From Hahella sp. (GTDB lineage Bacteria > Pseudomonadota > Gammaproteobacteria > Pseudomonadales > Oleiphilaceae): 64,000 nucleotides of DNA. Made by a program: the position numbers and the translations under genes. Positions within the stretch are counted from its first letter, which is position 1; every line of letters begins with the position of its first letter. The notes below the pieces were generated by a model. That model worked only from the letters and a program-made list of their open reading frames with translations. It made no database searches and was not told where the DNA came from. The DNA lies in assembly GCA_028280065.1 (NCBI GenBank), contig JANQMN010000103.1, positions 42,560-106,559 of the forward strand, read 5' to 3'. Shown here one piece after another: positions 17,639 through 26,571 of this stretch.

Positions 17639-18750
17639 TTTCCTGAAACCGGCGCTTTGATATGCGCCTCCCACTCTTTCAAGGGTAATGGGTAGCCGAA
17701 GGCAAAGCCCTGGATCAGGTCGAACTGAACGCGCTTGCAGACTTCGGCTTCTTCCATAATGCCAACGCCTTCCGCCAGTGCCTTAATGCCCATTTTCTTG
17801 ACCATTGAAACCAGCAGCTCCAACATTTCCTGCTTATGCGGGCCGGCTTTGTGAATATTGCGGATCAATGCGATATCGAATTTCACCACATCGGGTGGTG
17901 CTTCGGTCAACTCCAAGAGCCGGGCCTGGCCGGCGCCAAAATCATCGTAGGCGAGTCCCATGCCCAACTTCCGTATTGCATTTGCCAGATACTGCATTTC
18001 GCCGATATCGGTAACGGCCTGTTCATGGATTTCAATCACCATGTTCAAGCCGGGATAGCGTGCGTTTGAATCGGCAATCGCCTGCAACAACCGCTCTCTA
18101 TCCTTCATTTCGTGCGGGTGGGTATTCATAAAGAGTGGATGCTTAAGCCCGAATTTATGGGCTTCGCGCATGCCAATCTCTCGGAACAGTTCGCTTAACT
18201 CCACGGCTTTGCCAATGCTTTCCGCGATGTTGAACAATGCCCCAGGACTGGGCAATAATTCCGGATGGGTGCCGCGCCCGAGCATTTCGTAAGCCAGATG
18301 ACGACCGCTAGCATCGACGATGGGCTGGAATACCGCCGTCACCTGCTCATTCTGGATAAGCGCTTTAAGATCCCTTGCACCCAATGGAATTTTATTGGAG
18401 AGATCGCCCTCCATGACGATAGTGGCGGTGGATACCACGCGCTTTGATTTTTCTTCGTCGATGAGCCGCGCTTCCACGTGGGCAAAGTGTACGACATCAC
18501 CACCCTGAAGGGGGGTCGGCTCGGAAATACGCTGGTGGTTTACAAAGGTGCCGTTGGTGGAGCCCATATCGCGCAGATATAGATCGTCGCCTTGGCAGGA
18601 AAACTCCGCATGCCGCCTAGATACATCGGTGGAATCAATGGTCAGACCAATGTCCTCGCTACGGCCGACGATCAGGGGAAACTGTTTGAGCGGGAGGCGT
18701 TCAATTTGATCACCTTCCCCGACTAAGCATTCTAAGAACCAACGACTCAT
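17635..18750 (-). CDS. FHA-EAL domain protein (c-di-GMP phosphodiesterase-like)
   Basis: A 371-residue cytoplasmic protein with an N-terminal FHA domain (GRSEDIGLTI, SRRHAEF, STNGTFVN) that should bind phosphothreonine, and a C-terminal EAL domain. The EAL signature reads YEMLGRG instead of xEALxR. The metal and catalytic residues otherwise look present: N in FMNTHP, E in VIEIHE, the DDFGAG loop, KFD, E in AEGVG and Q in QGFAFGYPLP. It may therefore hydrolyse c-di-GMP or only bind it. No GGDEF domain is attached. A palindrome sits ten bases before the start. Confidence 0.88.
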   Translation of the reverse strand: MSRWFLECLVGEGDQIERLPLKQFPLIVGRSEDIGLTIDSTDVSRRHAEFSCQGDDLYLRDMGSTNGTFVNHQRISEPTPLQGGDVVHFAHVEARLIDEEKSKRVVSTATIVMEGDLSNKIPLGARDLKALIQNEQVTAVFQPIVDASGRHLAYEMLGRGTHPELLPSPGALFNIAESIGKAVELSELFREIGMREAHKFGLKHPLFMNTHPHEMKDRERLLQAIADSNARYPGLNMVIEIHEQAVTDIGEMQYLANAIRKLGMGLAYDDFGAGQARLLELTEAPPDVVKFDIALIRNIHKAGPHKQEMLELLVSMVKKMGIKALAEGVGIMEEAEVCKRVQFDLIQGFAFGYPLPLKEWEAHIKAPVSGN

Positions 18751-18759
18751 GCTGATTAG

Positions 18760-18772
18760 TTGTACCGTACAA
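18760..18772. promoter_or_regulatory. Perfect palindrome upstream of the FHA-EAL gene
   Basis: TTGTAC-C-GTACAA, a perfect 13-base dyad starting ten bases upstream of the ATG, in a position where a bound regulator would block transcription or translation. The remaining part of the gap (18773-18972) is increasingly A-rich near 18920-18965. I see nothing else in it. Confidence 0.35.
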
Positions 18773-18972
18773 TAGAGAAAAAGGCGTTTGTTTGTCCTAG
18801 GGTGGTGGGTTAACGCCGGTTTCCGCCTCCCGTATTCCGGACCGAGCAGAAAACAACACCCTGAATTTCGAAATTACTTCTTTAGTTTGGCTGATTCTAT
18901 CCCATAGTAAAGTCTAGATGTCGTAAGAAAAGTAAAAAATCTTGAAAAATCCAAAAAAATAATCTCAATAAG

Positions 18973-19608
18973 TCACAGCGCGCCTGCTTCAATCAACATG
19001 GCGTGCAAGGCTTCGGCCAATTTGCGGTAGCCCTGCTGATTGAAGTGGATAGGGTCCGACTTCATGGCGCTGTCCCGCATGAGTTTTGCAACGATTTCGT
19101 TTTCCGCGACAAGGGCCATTTCGTCAGCCAGTTCGTGGTAAAAATCTGCCGTGTCAGGAAATAATCCGAATTCAGGAACACCGAAAATCACCACTTGAAT
19201 ATTACGGTCGCGAATCAGTTGCACCATTTTCGCCAAGTTTTGCTTGGTCGCCGCATTACTTCGACGGCGAAGGATATCATTGCCTCCCAGGCCTAGAATG
19301 ACCAGGTCCGGGAGGTGCTCATCCAATACCGCCGGGAGACGTTTGAGGCCCTGGCTGGTCTCTTCTCCGGGAACGCCGGCGCGAATAACCTGGCGTTCGG
19401 TAAGTTCGGCCAGTACTGCCGGATAACTTTGTCCGGCTTTGGCCCCCGTGCCATAGGTGAGACTATCGCCAAAGGCAAGAATGATGGCGTTTTGGGATAA
19501 CCGCGCTAAACCCGGAGGGTCTGAGCAGCCGAATGGTGCTGCAAGCAACCATACGAGCAGTAATAAAGTGCGCATAACAAAAGAAGGCTTGCGCCAGGAT
19601 TTCGTCAT
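18973..19608 (-). CDS. GDSL-family arylesterase / lysophospholipase (TesA-like)
   Basis: A 211-residue SGNH hydrolase. Block I is ILAFGDSLTYGTGA with the nucleophile serine, block II has the oxyanion glycine in GVPGEETSQG, block III is LGGNDILRR, and block V is DPIHFNQQGY with the catalytic Asp-His pair. This order matches TesA-type esterases with thioesterase, arylesterase or lysophospholipase activity. An N-terminal hydrophobic segment (MRTLLLLVWLLAAPFGC) is a signal peptide; the cysteine could carry lipid, but the lipobox is poor. The gene could start at 19608 or at the internal ATG at 19572. Confidence 0.87.
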   Translation of the reverse strand: MTKSWRKPSFVMRTLLLLVWLLAAPFGCSDPPGLARLSQNAIILAFGDSLTYGTGAKAGQSYPAVLAELTERQVIRAGVPGEETSQGLKRLPAVLDEHLPDLVILGLGGNDILRRRSNAATKQNLAKMVQLIRDRNIQVVIFGVPEFGLFPDTADFYHELADEMALVAENEIVAKLMRDSAMKSDPIHFNQQGYRKLAEALHAMLIEAGAL

Positions 19609-19641
19609 CTTAGTTCATCCTGTTGATCGCCGGAACTCGGC

Positions 19642-19670
19642 TTGAGAATACATCAGTTAGTTTCTAGACT
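19642..19670 (+). promoter_or_regulatory. Candidate promoter of the FKBP gene
   Basis: TTGAGA, 17 bases, then TAGACT, ending 30 bases before the ATG at 19701. The fit to sigma-70 is fair (five and four of six bases). Confidence 0.4.
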
Positions 19671-19700
19671 AGCTTAAAAAACAATAACAAGGAGAATTGC

Positions 19701-20192
19701 ATGTCTGAATCCACCCCACGCGTTGTCGCCATTCACTACAGCCTCACCAATAGCGACGGCGATCTGATTGACAGCACCCGACAGGATGCACCGCTGCAAT
19801 ACCTGGAAGATGCGCAAGACATCATTCCCGAACTTGAAGAGGCAATCAAGAGTCACGTAAAAGGTGACAAAATCAAGATCAGCGTTGATCCGGAGCATGG
19901 CTATGGCCGGCGAGAGGATGCGCTGGTCCAGGAAGTTTCCTTTGCTGCCTTTCCGGACGTTGAGCAACTGGAAGCCGGCATGCAATTTCACATGTATACG
20001 GAATCCGGTCCGAGGGTGGTCAGAATCGCGGATGTCAGAGGCGATGTGGTCCTGATAGATGCGAACCACCCATTGGCAGGAGAAATACTCACTTTCGAAA
20101 TCGAAATTATGGATGTCCGCGCGGCTACCGCAGAAGAAAGGGAGCAAGGCCTATCCTCTAGGTTTGTGGAAAGAATCGGCGGAGGTCGTTGA
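19701..20192 (+). CDS. FKBP-type peptidyl-prolyl isomerase, SlyD-like
   Basis: A 163-residue cytoplasmic prolyl isomerase and chaperone. It begins with the SlyD-type strand VVAIHYSLTNSDGDLIDST and has LQYLEDAQDIIPELEEAI, then the insert-in-flap domain (VDPEHGYGRREDALVQEV...). It ends with the DANHPLAGEILTFEIEI core typical of SlyD. The metal-binding histidine-rich tail of E. coli SlyD is absent. AAGGAG precedes the ATG at good spacing. It is a single-gene unit with its own terminator. Confidence 0.88.
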   Translation: MSESTPRVVAIHYSLTNSDGDLIDSTRQDAPLQYLEDAQDIIPELEEAIKSHVKGDKIKISVDPEHGYGRREDALVQEVSFAAFPDVEQLEAGMQFHMYTESGPRVVRIADVRGDVVLIDANHPLAGEILTFEIEIMDVRAATAEEREQGLSSRFVERIGGGR

Positions 20193-20212
20193 CGATTCCC
20201 ACAATTTTTTTT
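20166..20212 (+). terminator. Rho-independent terminator after the FKBP gene
   Basis: GTGG + GAATCG pairs with CGATTC + CCAC (a three-base bulge on the left arm), followed by AA and eight T. The 5' arm lies within the last codons of the gene. Confidence 0.6.
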
Positions 20213-20290
20213 GAGTAACTAAACCAAAGCCATTAAGTCCTCGTAATAATTAGCCTGAATTTGATCATTGGTGACGGGTACTGCTACGCT

Positions 20291-20929
20291 ATGGCTTTCT
20301 CAAAACAATCGGTTGTCATACCTTTAAAACCTAATATGGATCTAAGTCCCAGCGTCCAAGATGACGGTAGTGGGAAAGTCGACGAAGTGGCCCCCCTGAT
20401 CGAAGCCGTTTCAGAGAGGCGTGACCGTTCTGCTTTTCGCAAAATATTCGATGACTTCGGCCCAAAAATTAAAGCGTTCGCCATCAAACAGGGCATGCTT
20501 GAGCATTCCGAGGAGCTTGTGCAAGAAGTGATGGTGAATATTTGGCGTCGAGCCCAGCAGTTTGATCGCGCCAAAGCAAGTGGGTCCACATGGATTTTTG
20601 CCATAACTCGTAATGCACGCATAGATCTGCTTCGCAAGTTAAATCGTATTAATAATGAAACGCAGGTAGAGACCGATTACTTGTGGAGTTTGCCGGGGAA
20701 CGATGATCCTACCAGTTCTTTTCAGCAGGCTCTGGTTGCCAAGCAGATCCGTGAGTCTCTAAACGGCCTACCTATTGAACAGCGTGACGTTATCGCCAAA
20801 GTTTATTTGGAGGATAAGTCCCACCAACGGGTCGCTGACGAATTGAATCTTCCTCTGGGAACAGTGAAAAGTCGCGTAAGGCTGGCCCTGCAAAAGTTAA
20901 AAGTAGTTTTTCAGGAAGAGTTAGCATGA
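20291..20929 (+). CDS. ECF RNA polymerase sigma factor, ChrR-partnered (SigE type)
   Basis: A group-4 sigma factor of up to 212 residues. Region 2 is seen in FDDFGPKIKAFAI...EELVQEVMVNIWRRA and the DNA-melting segment STWIFAITRNARIDLLRK. Region 4 is seen in LPIEQRDVIAKVYLEDKSHQRVADELN and LGTVKSRVRLALQKL. Together with the ChrR-like gene that overlaps it by four bases, it matches the Rhodobacter-type RpoE-ChrR pair that answers singlet oxygen and organic peroxides. The start is uncertain: no clear ribosome site precedes the ATGs at 20291 or 20336, or a TTG at 20261. Confidence 0.87.
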   Translation: MAFSKQSVVIPLKPNMDLSPSVQDDGSGKVDEVAPLIEAVSERRDRSAFRKIFDDFGPKIKAFAIKQGMLEHSEELVQEVMVNIWRRAQQFDRAKASGSTWIFAITRNARIDLLRKLNRINNETQVETDYLWSLPGNDDPTSSFQQALVAKQIRESLNGLPIEQRDVIAKVYLEDKSHQRVADELNLPLGTVKSRVRLALQKLKVVFQEELA

Positions 20930-21591
20930 TTAAGCATCACCCAAGTGACGACATACTGGTCGAGTTTTCGGCTGGTAGCTTGCCGTCGCACCTGGCGTTG
21001 TGCGTGTCAGTACATCTACAATATTGCTCTACCTGCCGTGCAACTGTCAGCAGGATGCAAACTTTGGGCGGTGAATTGTTGCGGGGCATGGATGGCGTGG
21101 AACTTAGCGACGGTTTGTTCGATGCCATTTTAGATAGAGTAGAATTGTCTGAATCGGTACAAAGAACCCAGGTCGTCAAACCAATCGACTTACTTCGGAA
21201 ATGGTTGCCTGATGGTTTACAAGGGCTTAACTGGCGCAAGCAATGGTTTAAGTTATCCGAGTATGTGCTGGAGGTACCCGATAAGGGGAACTGGCGTTTT
21301 TCTTTACAACGCATTTCCGCCGGCGGCATAGCGCCATTTCACGGGCATCGTGGCAATGAGGTCACCGTGGTTTTAAAGGGCGGGTTCTCAGACGAATCAG
21401 GTGCCTATGATGAGGGCGATTTCATTATCAAAGCGCCGGGCGATCGGCACAAACCCCAGGCGTTCCAAAATGAAGATTGCATATGCTTGACCTACCTGGA
21501 AGCTCCTGTGAGTCTCGCGGGGCCTTTGGGTAAATGGATCGAAAAATTTAAAGCCCTGTTCGGCAGCCAGGATGCCGTACCCAGCCACTAG
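20926..21591 (+). CDS. chrR: ChrR-family cupin anti-sigma factor
   Basis: A 221-residue anti-sigma factor. The N-terminal zinc-binding anti-sigma domain has H30-x3-C34-x2-C37 (HLQYCSTC). The C-terminal half is a ChrR-type cupin with FHGHRGNEVTVVLKG and EGDFIIKAPGDRHKPQ, which supplies the second metal site of the family. Known ChrR proteins hold RpoE inactive until singlet oxygen triggers release. The ATG overlaps the sigma-factor stop (ATGA), so the two are made together. A strong terminator follows. Confidence 0.88.
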   Translation: MIKHHPSDDILVEFSAGSLPSHLALCVSVHLQYCSTCRATVSRMQTLGGELLRGMDGVELSDGLFDAILDRVELSESVQRTQVVKPIDLLRKWLPDGLQGLNWRKQWFKLSEYVLEVPDKGNWRFSLQRISAGGIAPFHGHRGNEVTVVLKGGFSDESGAYDEGDFIIKAPGDRHKPQAFQNEDCICLTYLEAPVSLAGPLGKWIEKFKALFGSQDAVPSH

Positions 21592-21619
21592 CGGGTTTTG
21601 ACCTGATTGCCTTTCTTTT

Positions 21620-21641
21620 AGCCGGGTATATCCCGGCTTTT
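21620..21641 (+). terminator. Rho-independent terminator of the sigma/anti-sigma operon
   Basis: Perfect seven-base stem AGCCGGG / CCCGGCT with loop TATAT, then TTTT, 30 bases after the chrR stop. Confidence 0.75.
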
Positions 21642-21848
21642 CGTTGGCGTTTCCTTTTCTTTGTCCTGGGAAAACAGCATCAGATCTCAGGCCGGTGGCC
21701 TGTCTTCTGCGTCGGCCAATAATCAATCGCTTTTTCTACTACTAAAGTGTCCAGGCGCAGGATTAGCGGGTCCTCTATACTAGTTCTCTTGATTTGGACA
21801 GGCTGATTCAGGTTGGGCTGGCTGGTTTATGGGGAGGAGCAGCAGTAA

Positions 21849-23150
21849 ATGAGCATACCAAATATCGTGGTGGTCGGCGGTGGCGCCGGTGGACTTGAGC
21901 TGGCTACCCGTTTGGGGCGAGAGTTTGGTAAAAAAGGCAAGGCAAATATCCATTTGGTGGATCAAAATGCCACGCACCTTTGGAAGCCTTTATTGCATGA
22001 AGTTGCCACCGGCTCTCTTGATTCCGGTATAGACGAGGTCAGCTACAGGTCGCATGCCTACTTTCATTACTTTACCTTCCATTTGGGCAGTATGTCGGAT
22101 TTGGATAGGGACAATAAACAAATTTTGCTCGCAGCAAAACTGGACTCAAAAGGCAATGAAATCTTGCCCGAGCGTGCACTTTCCTACGATACTTTAATCC
22201 TGGCGCTTGGCAGCCAAACCAATGACTTTGGAACGCCTGGCGCCGCAGAACACTGTGCATTCCTGGACAGCCGTCGCGAGGCAGACCGGTTTCACAGGCA
22301 ATTAATCCATACCTATCTGCGATTGGGCAACAAGGTCGCCGAAGGCCAGTCGGTGGATTTGAAAATTGGCATTGTGGGTGCCGGCGCTACCGGTGTTGAA
22401 CTTGCTGCCGAACTGCACAATACCACGGCACTGCTCCAAGCCTATGGACTTACGTTGTCGCCGGAAAATCTCAAAGTCACAATTATTGAGGCCGGTCCCA
22501 GAGTTCTACCGGCATTACCGGATCGAATTTCGGCGGCTGTTGTGGAAGAGTTGGGTAAACTGAATATTTCGGTACAGACCAACACTAAAGTTACCCAGGT
22601 AACAGATAAGGGTTTTGAGACCGGTAATGGCGACCTTATTGAGGCAGATACCAAGGTTTGGGCGGCGGGTGTGAAAGCCCCGGATTTTCTGGCGAATATC
22701 GGTGGCTTGACCACGACCCGCAACAATCAAATAGAGGTGCGGCCTACTCTGCAGTCGCTTGAAGACGACACCATCTTCGCTATTGGGGACTGTGCCAGCT
22801 GCCCCCAGGCCGACGGGTCGAGAGTACCGCCAAGAGCCCAGTCCGCCCATCAAATGGCGACCCATGTTTATCAAAATATTCGGAAACAGTTTCAGGGTGA
22901 CAGGCTAGCCGATTATGTTTACAAAGATCACGGTTCATTGGTTTCGTTGAGCCGCTATTCGACGGTGGGCAATTTGATGGGCAATTTAACGGGCAAATCC
23001 ATGATGATCGAAGGCCGGATTGCCCGGTTTGTCTATATCTCGCTATACCGCATGCACCAGATTGCATTACACGGGTATTTAAGAACGCTTCTCATTATGT
23101 TTTCGGCGAGAATAAATAAAATCATCCGGCCAAGACTGAAACTGCATTGA
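21849..23150 (+). CDS. ndh: Type II NADH dehydrogenase (NDH-2)
   Basis: A 433-residue flavoprotein that passes electrons from NADH to quinone at the inner membrane without pumping protons. It has an FAD-binding [14 protein letters not shown] at the N terminus and an NADH-binding [16 protein letters not shown] near residue 175. Typical NDH-2 motifs include [29 protein letters not shown] and AIGDCASC, then [15 protein letters not shown] near the quinone site. The C-terminal 40 residues form the amphipathic membrane anchor. GGAGGAG lies nine bases before the ATG. It follows the ChrR-type operon after a terminator, so it has its own promoter. Confidence 0.92.
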   Translation: MSIPNIVVVGGGAGGLELATRLGREFGKKGKANIHLVDQNATHLWKPLLHEVATGSLDSGIDEVSYRSHAYFHYFTFHLGSMSDLDRDNKQILLAAKLDSKGNEILPERALSYDTLILALGSQTNDFGTPGAAEHCAFLDSRREADRFHRQLIHTYLRLGNKVAEGQSVDLKIGIVGAGATGVELAAELHNTTALLQAYGLTLSPENLKVTIIEAGPRVLPALPDRISAAVVEELGKLNISVQTNTKVTQVTDKGFETGNGDLIEADTKVWAAGVKAPDFLANIGGLTTTRNNQIEVRPTLQSLEDDTIFAIGDCASCPQADGSRVPPRAQSAHQMATHVYQNIRKQFQGDRLADYVYKDHGSLVSLSRYSTVGNLMGNLTGKSMMIEGRIARFVYISLYRMHQIALHGYLRTLLIMFSARINKIIRPRLKLH

Positions 23151-23298
23151 GTGTAAGGCTTATCCAACACCTTTTCTTTACTTATCGCAATAAGTTGGCA
23201 GCCTTTACTCGACAAAAAGTAAAGCAAAATTACTCGCGGTACGGGCTTATTCAGCTATGCTTTATATGTCCGGTCATACAGCCTAGAGCGTCGCAGCT

Positions 23299-23913
23299 AT
23301 GCAACTTATTGGTTCCTATACCAGCCCCTTCGTGCGAAAAATCCGAATTCTTTTAGAAGAAAAAGGCTTGCCCTTCTCGTTTTTGGAGGACATTCCCTGG
23401 AATGCCGACACCCGGGCGTCAGACTTCAATCCCCTTGGTAAAGTGCCTATTTTGATCGATGAAGACGGCAGTACCTGGTATGACTCGCCGGTTATCGCCG
23501 AATATCTGGAAGCTAAGCATAGTAAAAAGCGATTTATTCCTCTCAATCCCATAGCGGCTGTACAGGTACGTCAACTGGAGGCGCTGGCGGATGGTGTTAC
23601 CGAGGCTGGAATTGCGATTTTTTTGGAAAAGAAACGGGATCTGAATCAGCAAAATCCCGGCTGGATCACCCGTCAGCAGGGAAAGTTATCCAATGGCCTC
23701 GATACCCTGGAAAAGACCATCGGCGAGCGCGTATTCTTGCACGTCGACGGTTACAGCGTTGCGGATATTGCCGCCGGCGCATCCTTGGGATGGTTGGATT
23801 TCCGATTGCCGGGGCTGTCGTGGCGAGAAGGAAGGCCTCGATTGGCTGAGCTTGCGGAACGGTTGTTTGCGATGCCGGCGTTTCAAAGCACGATGCCGCC
23901 GGCGACTGGTTAG
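23299..23913 (+). CDS. Glutathione S-transferase family protein
   Basis: A 204-residue cytoplasmic protein with the GST fold. The N-terminal thioredoxin-like domain begins MQLIGSYTSPFVRKIRILLEEKGL and contains NPLGKVPILIDEDG and the glutathione-contacting DSPVIAEYLE. The C-terminal helical domain ends with GYSVADIAAGASLGWLDFRLP. The serine in SYTSPFVRK is at the usual activating position. The substrate is unknown; bacterial GSTs of this group handle electrophiles or act in disulfide exchange. The gene converges on the SDR gene at 23987; the 73-base gap has only a weak CTGC-TTCG-GCAG hairpin. Confidence 0.88.
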   Translation: MQLIGSYTSPFVRKIRILLEEKGLPFSFLEDIPWNADTRASDFNPLGKVPILIDEDGSTWYDSPVIAEYLEAKHSKKRFIPLNPIAAVQVRQLEALADGVTEAGIAIFLEKKRDLNQQNPGWITRQQGKLSNGLDTLEKTIGERVFLHVDGYSVADIAAGASLGWLDFRLPGLSWREGRPRLAELAERLFAMPAFQSTMPPATG

Positions 23914-23986
23914 GAGTCCTCAGACCTAAGCTCGAAAGCCCCGCAAACCTGCCGGACATTCCCTGTCTGCTTCGGCAGTCAATCCT

Positions 23987-24757
23987 CTATGCGGTGAGGT
24001 AACCGCCATCCACGGTTAGGCAGGTCCCGGTTGTGTAGCTTGCGGCGTTGCTCACCAGATAAAGCACCGCTCCGGCCATTTCATCGGGTTCTGCAATCCG
24101 GTTCATCGGGACATGGGTCAGCAGTTGCTTGCGGATAGCGTCGTTCTTGGTCAAGGCGGAGGCAAACTTGGTGTCCGTTCCGCCGGGCAACAGGGCATTG
24201 ACCCGAATGCCTAATCCCGCGCATTCTTTGGCAAAGGTCTTCGTCATATTGATAACGGCGGCTTTCGTGATGGAGTAAATACCCTGGAAGTGGCCGGGTA
24301 CCACGCCGTTAATCGAGGCAACGTTGACGATTTTCCCGGACTTCTGGCTACGCATCATTTTCCCGGCTTCCACTGACATAAAGAAATAGCCGCGAATATT
24401 GACGTCGACAGTCTTCTGAAAAACGCCCAGGTCGGTGTCCAACACGTGGCCGAAGTAAGGATTGGTTGCCGCATTATTGACGAGAATGTCCAGCCGGCCA
24501 TGGGTTTCGCGGATGGTGGAGAACAGATTGGCGATTTGTTCCATTTCGCCAATGTGACAGGCCAAAGCTTCAGCGGAACCCCCGGCATTGCGGATCGCCT
24601 GGGCAACGGCCTCGCAGCCTTCTATCTTACGGCTTGAAACGATGACATGAGCGCCCTTGGCTGCAAGTAACTTGGCGATGGCTTCACCGATACCACGGCT
24701 GGCGCCGGTTACCAGGGCGATTTGTCCGTCGAGACTGAAAATATCTTGTGTTGTCAT
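23987..24757 (-). CDS. SDR family oxidoreductase
   Basis: A 256-residue classical short-chain dehydrogenase. It has the cofactor motif TGASRGIGEAIAKL, then NNAATNPYFG, catalytic Ser in NVASINGVVPG and YSITKAAV with Tyr-x3-Lys. The C terminus TGTCLTVDGGYLTA is typical. AAGGAAA precedes the ATG at good spacing. It is the last gene of the four-gene operon that starts at 27480 and probably oxidises or reduces an acyl or alcohol intermediate; the substrate is not readable from sequence. Confidence 0.9.
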   Translation of the reverse strand: MTTQDIFSLDGQIALVTGASRGIGEAIAKLLAAKGAHVIVSSRKIEGCEAVAQAIRNAGGSAEALACHIGEMEQIANLFSTIRETHGRLDILVNNAATNPYFGHVLDTDLGVFQKTVDVNIRGYFFMSVEAGKMMRSQKSGKIVNVASINGVVPGHFQGIYSITKAAVINMTKTFAKECAGLGIRVNALLPGGTDTKFASALTKNDAIRKQLLTHVPMNRIAEPDEMAGAVLYLVSNAASYTTGTCLTVDGGYLTA

Positions 24758-24784
24758 GTTGTGTTTTCCTTCAAAATACCATGT

Positions 24785-25483
24785 TCAGCGAAAGGAGATC
24801 AGGGCCCGATCATCCGCTTTCTGCAGATAACTGTAATTATTGAAATAAGCCAATGAACGCCTGGAGCCGCTGTAAAAAATCTTGCTGATGGATGCATTGG
24901 CCAGGGTCCAGCTCAGGTCGATCGCCTTGACTGGGGACAAACCTAACAGTTGGCCGATGATGGCGCTGATAGGGCCGCCGGAAGAGACAACCGCGATATT
25001 TTGGCCCTTTTCCGCATCCGCCAGGACTTTTTCAATCGCGGCTTGAACCCGTTGATTGAACTGTCGCCAGGATTCCATTTGCGGCCATTCGTCTTGTTCC
25101 AACCATTTGCTGACCGCCAGCTCAAAAACGGGTTGGAAAAGCTTGCGGCGGTCGCCCGTTGCTGCCAGGAATTCCGCTATCAGCGGATTGGATCTGGCGA
25201 GCTCCGGCATGATGACGGTCAATACCTTGGTATGGTCGAACTCGTCGAAACCCGTATTCTGAACCGGTTCCAGCTGTTCCGGTCCGATCGTGGCCAATAT
25301 GGTTTTAGCGGTATCCTGTTGACGTTGCAGGCTACCGTTATACCAGGCATCTATCTTCAAGCCTTTCTGCGCCAAGTAACGCCCGCACTCTCGAGCCTGG
25401 CGGACGCCCAGCTCTGAAAGCACATCGTAGTTGGCGCTGCCGAAACTGGCCTGGCCATGCCGGATTAAATACACTGCACCCAT
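24785..25483 (-). CDS. Histidine phosphatase family protein
   Basis: A 232-residue member of the phosphoglycerate-mutase-like superfamily. The phospho-histidine motif is LIRHGQASFG at the N terminus, the second catalytic histidine region reads VVSSGGPISAI rather than the usual SHG, and the arginine pocket is seen in RQARECGRYL and LQRQQDTAKTI. The missing second His in the SHG-type motif could change catalysis. The start at 25483 has AAGGAAA seven bases upstream; the longer frame from 25501 lacks one. It lies between the phosphotransferase and the last SDR gene. Confidence 0.85.
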   Translation of the reverse strand: MGAVYLIRHGQASFGSANYDVLSELGVRQARECGRYLAQKGLKIDAWYNGSLQRQQDTAKTILATIGPEQLEPVQNTGFDEFDHTKVLTVIMPELARSNPLIAEFLAATGDRRKLFQPVFELAVSKWLEQDEWPQMESWRQFNQRVQAAIEKVLADAEKGQNIAVVSSGGPISAIIGQLLGLSPVKAIDLSWTLANASISKIFYSGSRRSLAYFNNYSYLQKADDRALISFR

Positions 25484-25509
25484 TGCTTTGTTTCCTTCCA
25501 AGATCGACT

Positions 25510-26571
25510 TCAGGCGGATTGCCCGATCATGTTCTGGAGATAGCCATCCAGAAAATTGACCATCTGACCAAAACCGGCAAAACGCTTATCTTGGGTTTGG
25601 CCATGGTAATAGCGGTAGTAAATTTGCTGGATGATTGCCACCAAGCGGAATATGCCGAATACCGCATAAAAATCGAAGTTGTCAATCTCCAGGCCGGCCT
25701 TATCCAGATAATAGCTGACCAGTTCCTTGCGACTTAGCATACCGGGCAAATGAGTAGGCTGACGGCGCATTATCTGTAGTGGCGGAGGATCATTGGCTTC
25801 AATCCAATATGCCAGGCTATTGCCGAGATCCATTAATGGATCGCCGATCGTGGCCATTTCCCAGTCCAACACGCCGATGATCTTGCCAGGGTCGTCCGCC
25901 TGCAATACCAGGTTGTCGAAGCGGTAGTCGTTATGCACCAAACACTGCCGGATTTGGCCAGGACGATTTTTCTCAAGCCATTGAATCACCTGGCTATAGG
26001 ACGGTACGTCATCGGTCCGGGCTTTCTGATAGCGGTCCGACCAGCCCTTGAGCTGGCGTTCGACGAAGTCTCCTTCCCGGCAGAGCGACTTCAGCGATGT
26101 GCTTTGCCAATCCAGTTGGTGGAGCTCGACCAACCGGTCGAGCATTGAATGGCACAGGTGGGTCAGCTTTGACGGCTCAAGATCGAGACCCTTTGGCAGA
26201 TCGGTGCGGAGGATGATGCCTTGCAGACGTTCCATGACATAAAATTCGCTCCCGATAATTTGTTCATCCTGGCAAAAGGCGACCATTTTAGGTACATAGG
26301 GATAGCGTTCCTGTAAGCCCTGCATCACGGTAAACTCCCGTCCCATATCATGCGCGGATTTGGCCTTTTTGCCGAAAGGCGGACGCCGTAAAACAAACGA
26401 CCGGTTATCGAATTCCAATAAATAGGTCAGGTTGGAAGCGCCGCCTGGAAATTGGCTGATTCGCAGCGCTCCTTCAAGGCCTTCGATTTGCTGCTGCAAG
26501 TAGTCGGCAATAGCTCCAACATCCAGCTCTTCGCCTTCGCGAATGGCTTTGGCTTGATCTAACACGCTCAT
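25510..26571 (-). CDS. Phosphotransferase family protein (APH/ACAD10-like kinase)
   Basis: A 353-residue aminoglycoside-phosphotransferase-fold kinase. It has the nucleotide-binding region QFPGGASNLTYLLEF, the catalytic loop LVHNDYRFDNLVLQ, and the metal-binding GVLDWEMATIGDPLMDLGN. This is the pattern of the ACAD10/ACAD11-type kinases that phosphorylate hydroxyacyl-CoA, usually encoded with acyl-CoA or SDR enzymes. The start directly abuts the stop of the upstream SDR gene (no intervening base), consistent with coupled translation. A role in hydroxylated fatty-acid breakdown is an inference from this gene set. Confidence 0.87.
   Translation of the reverse strand: MSVLDQAKAIREGEELDVGAIADYLQQQIEGLEGALRISQFPGGASNLTYLLEFDNRSFVLRRPPFGKKAKSAHDMGREFTVMQGLQERYPYVPKMVAFCQDEQIIGSEFYVMERLQGIILRTDLPKGLDLEPSKLTHLCHSMLDRLVELHQLDWQSTSLKSLCREGDFVERQLKGWSDRYQKARTDDVPSYSQVIQWLEKNRPGQIRQCLVHNDYRFDNLVLQADDPGKIIGVLDWEMATIGDPLMDLGNSLAYWIEANDPPPLQIMRRQPTHLPGMLSRKELVSYYLDKAGLEIDNFDFYAVFGIFRLVAIIQQIYYRYYHGQTQDKRFAGFGQMVNFLDGYLQNMIGQSA

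Noticed and set aside
9142..19670. Shared AGTCTAG motif at 9142, 18911 and (reverse) 19664
   Set aside because: The match is short, and at 19664 it mostly coincides with a -10 element; too little to call a regulon site.
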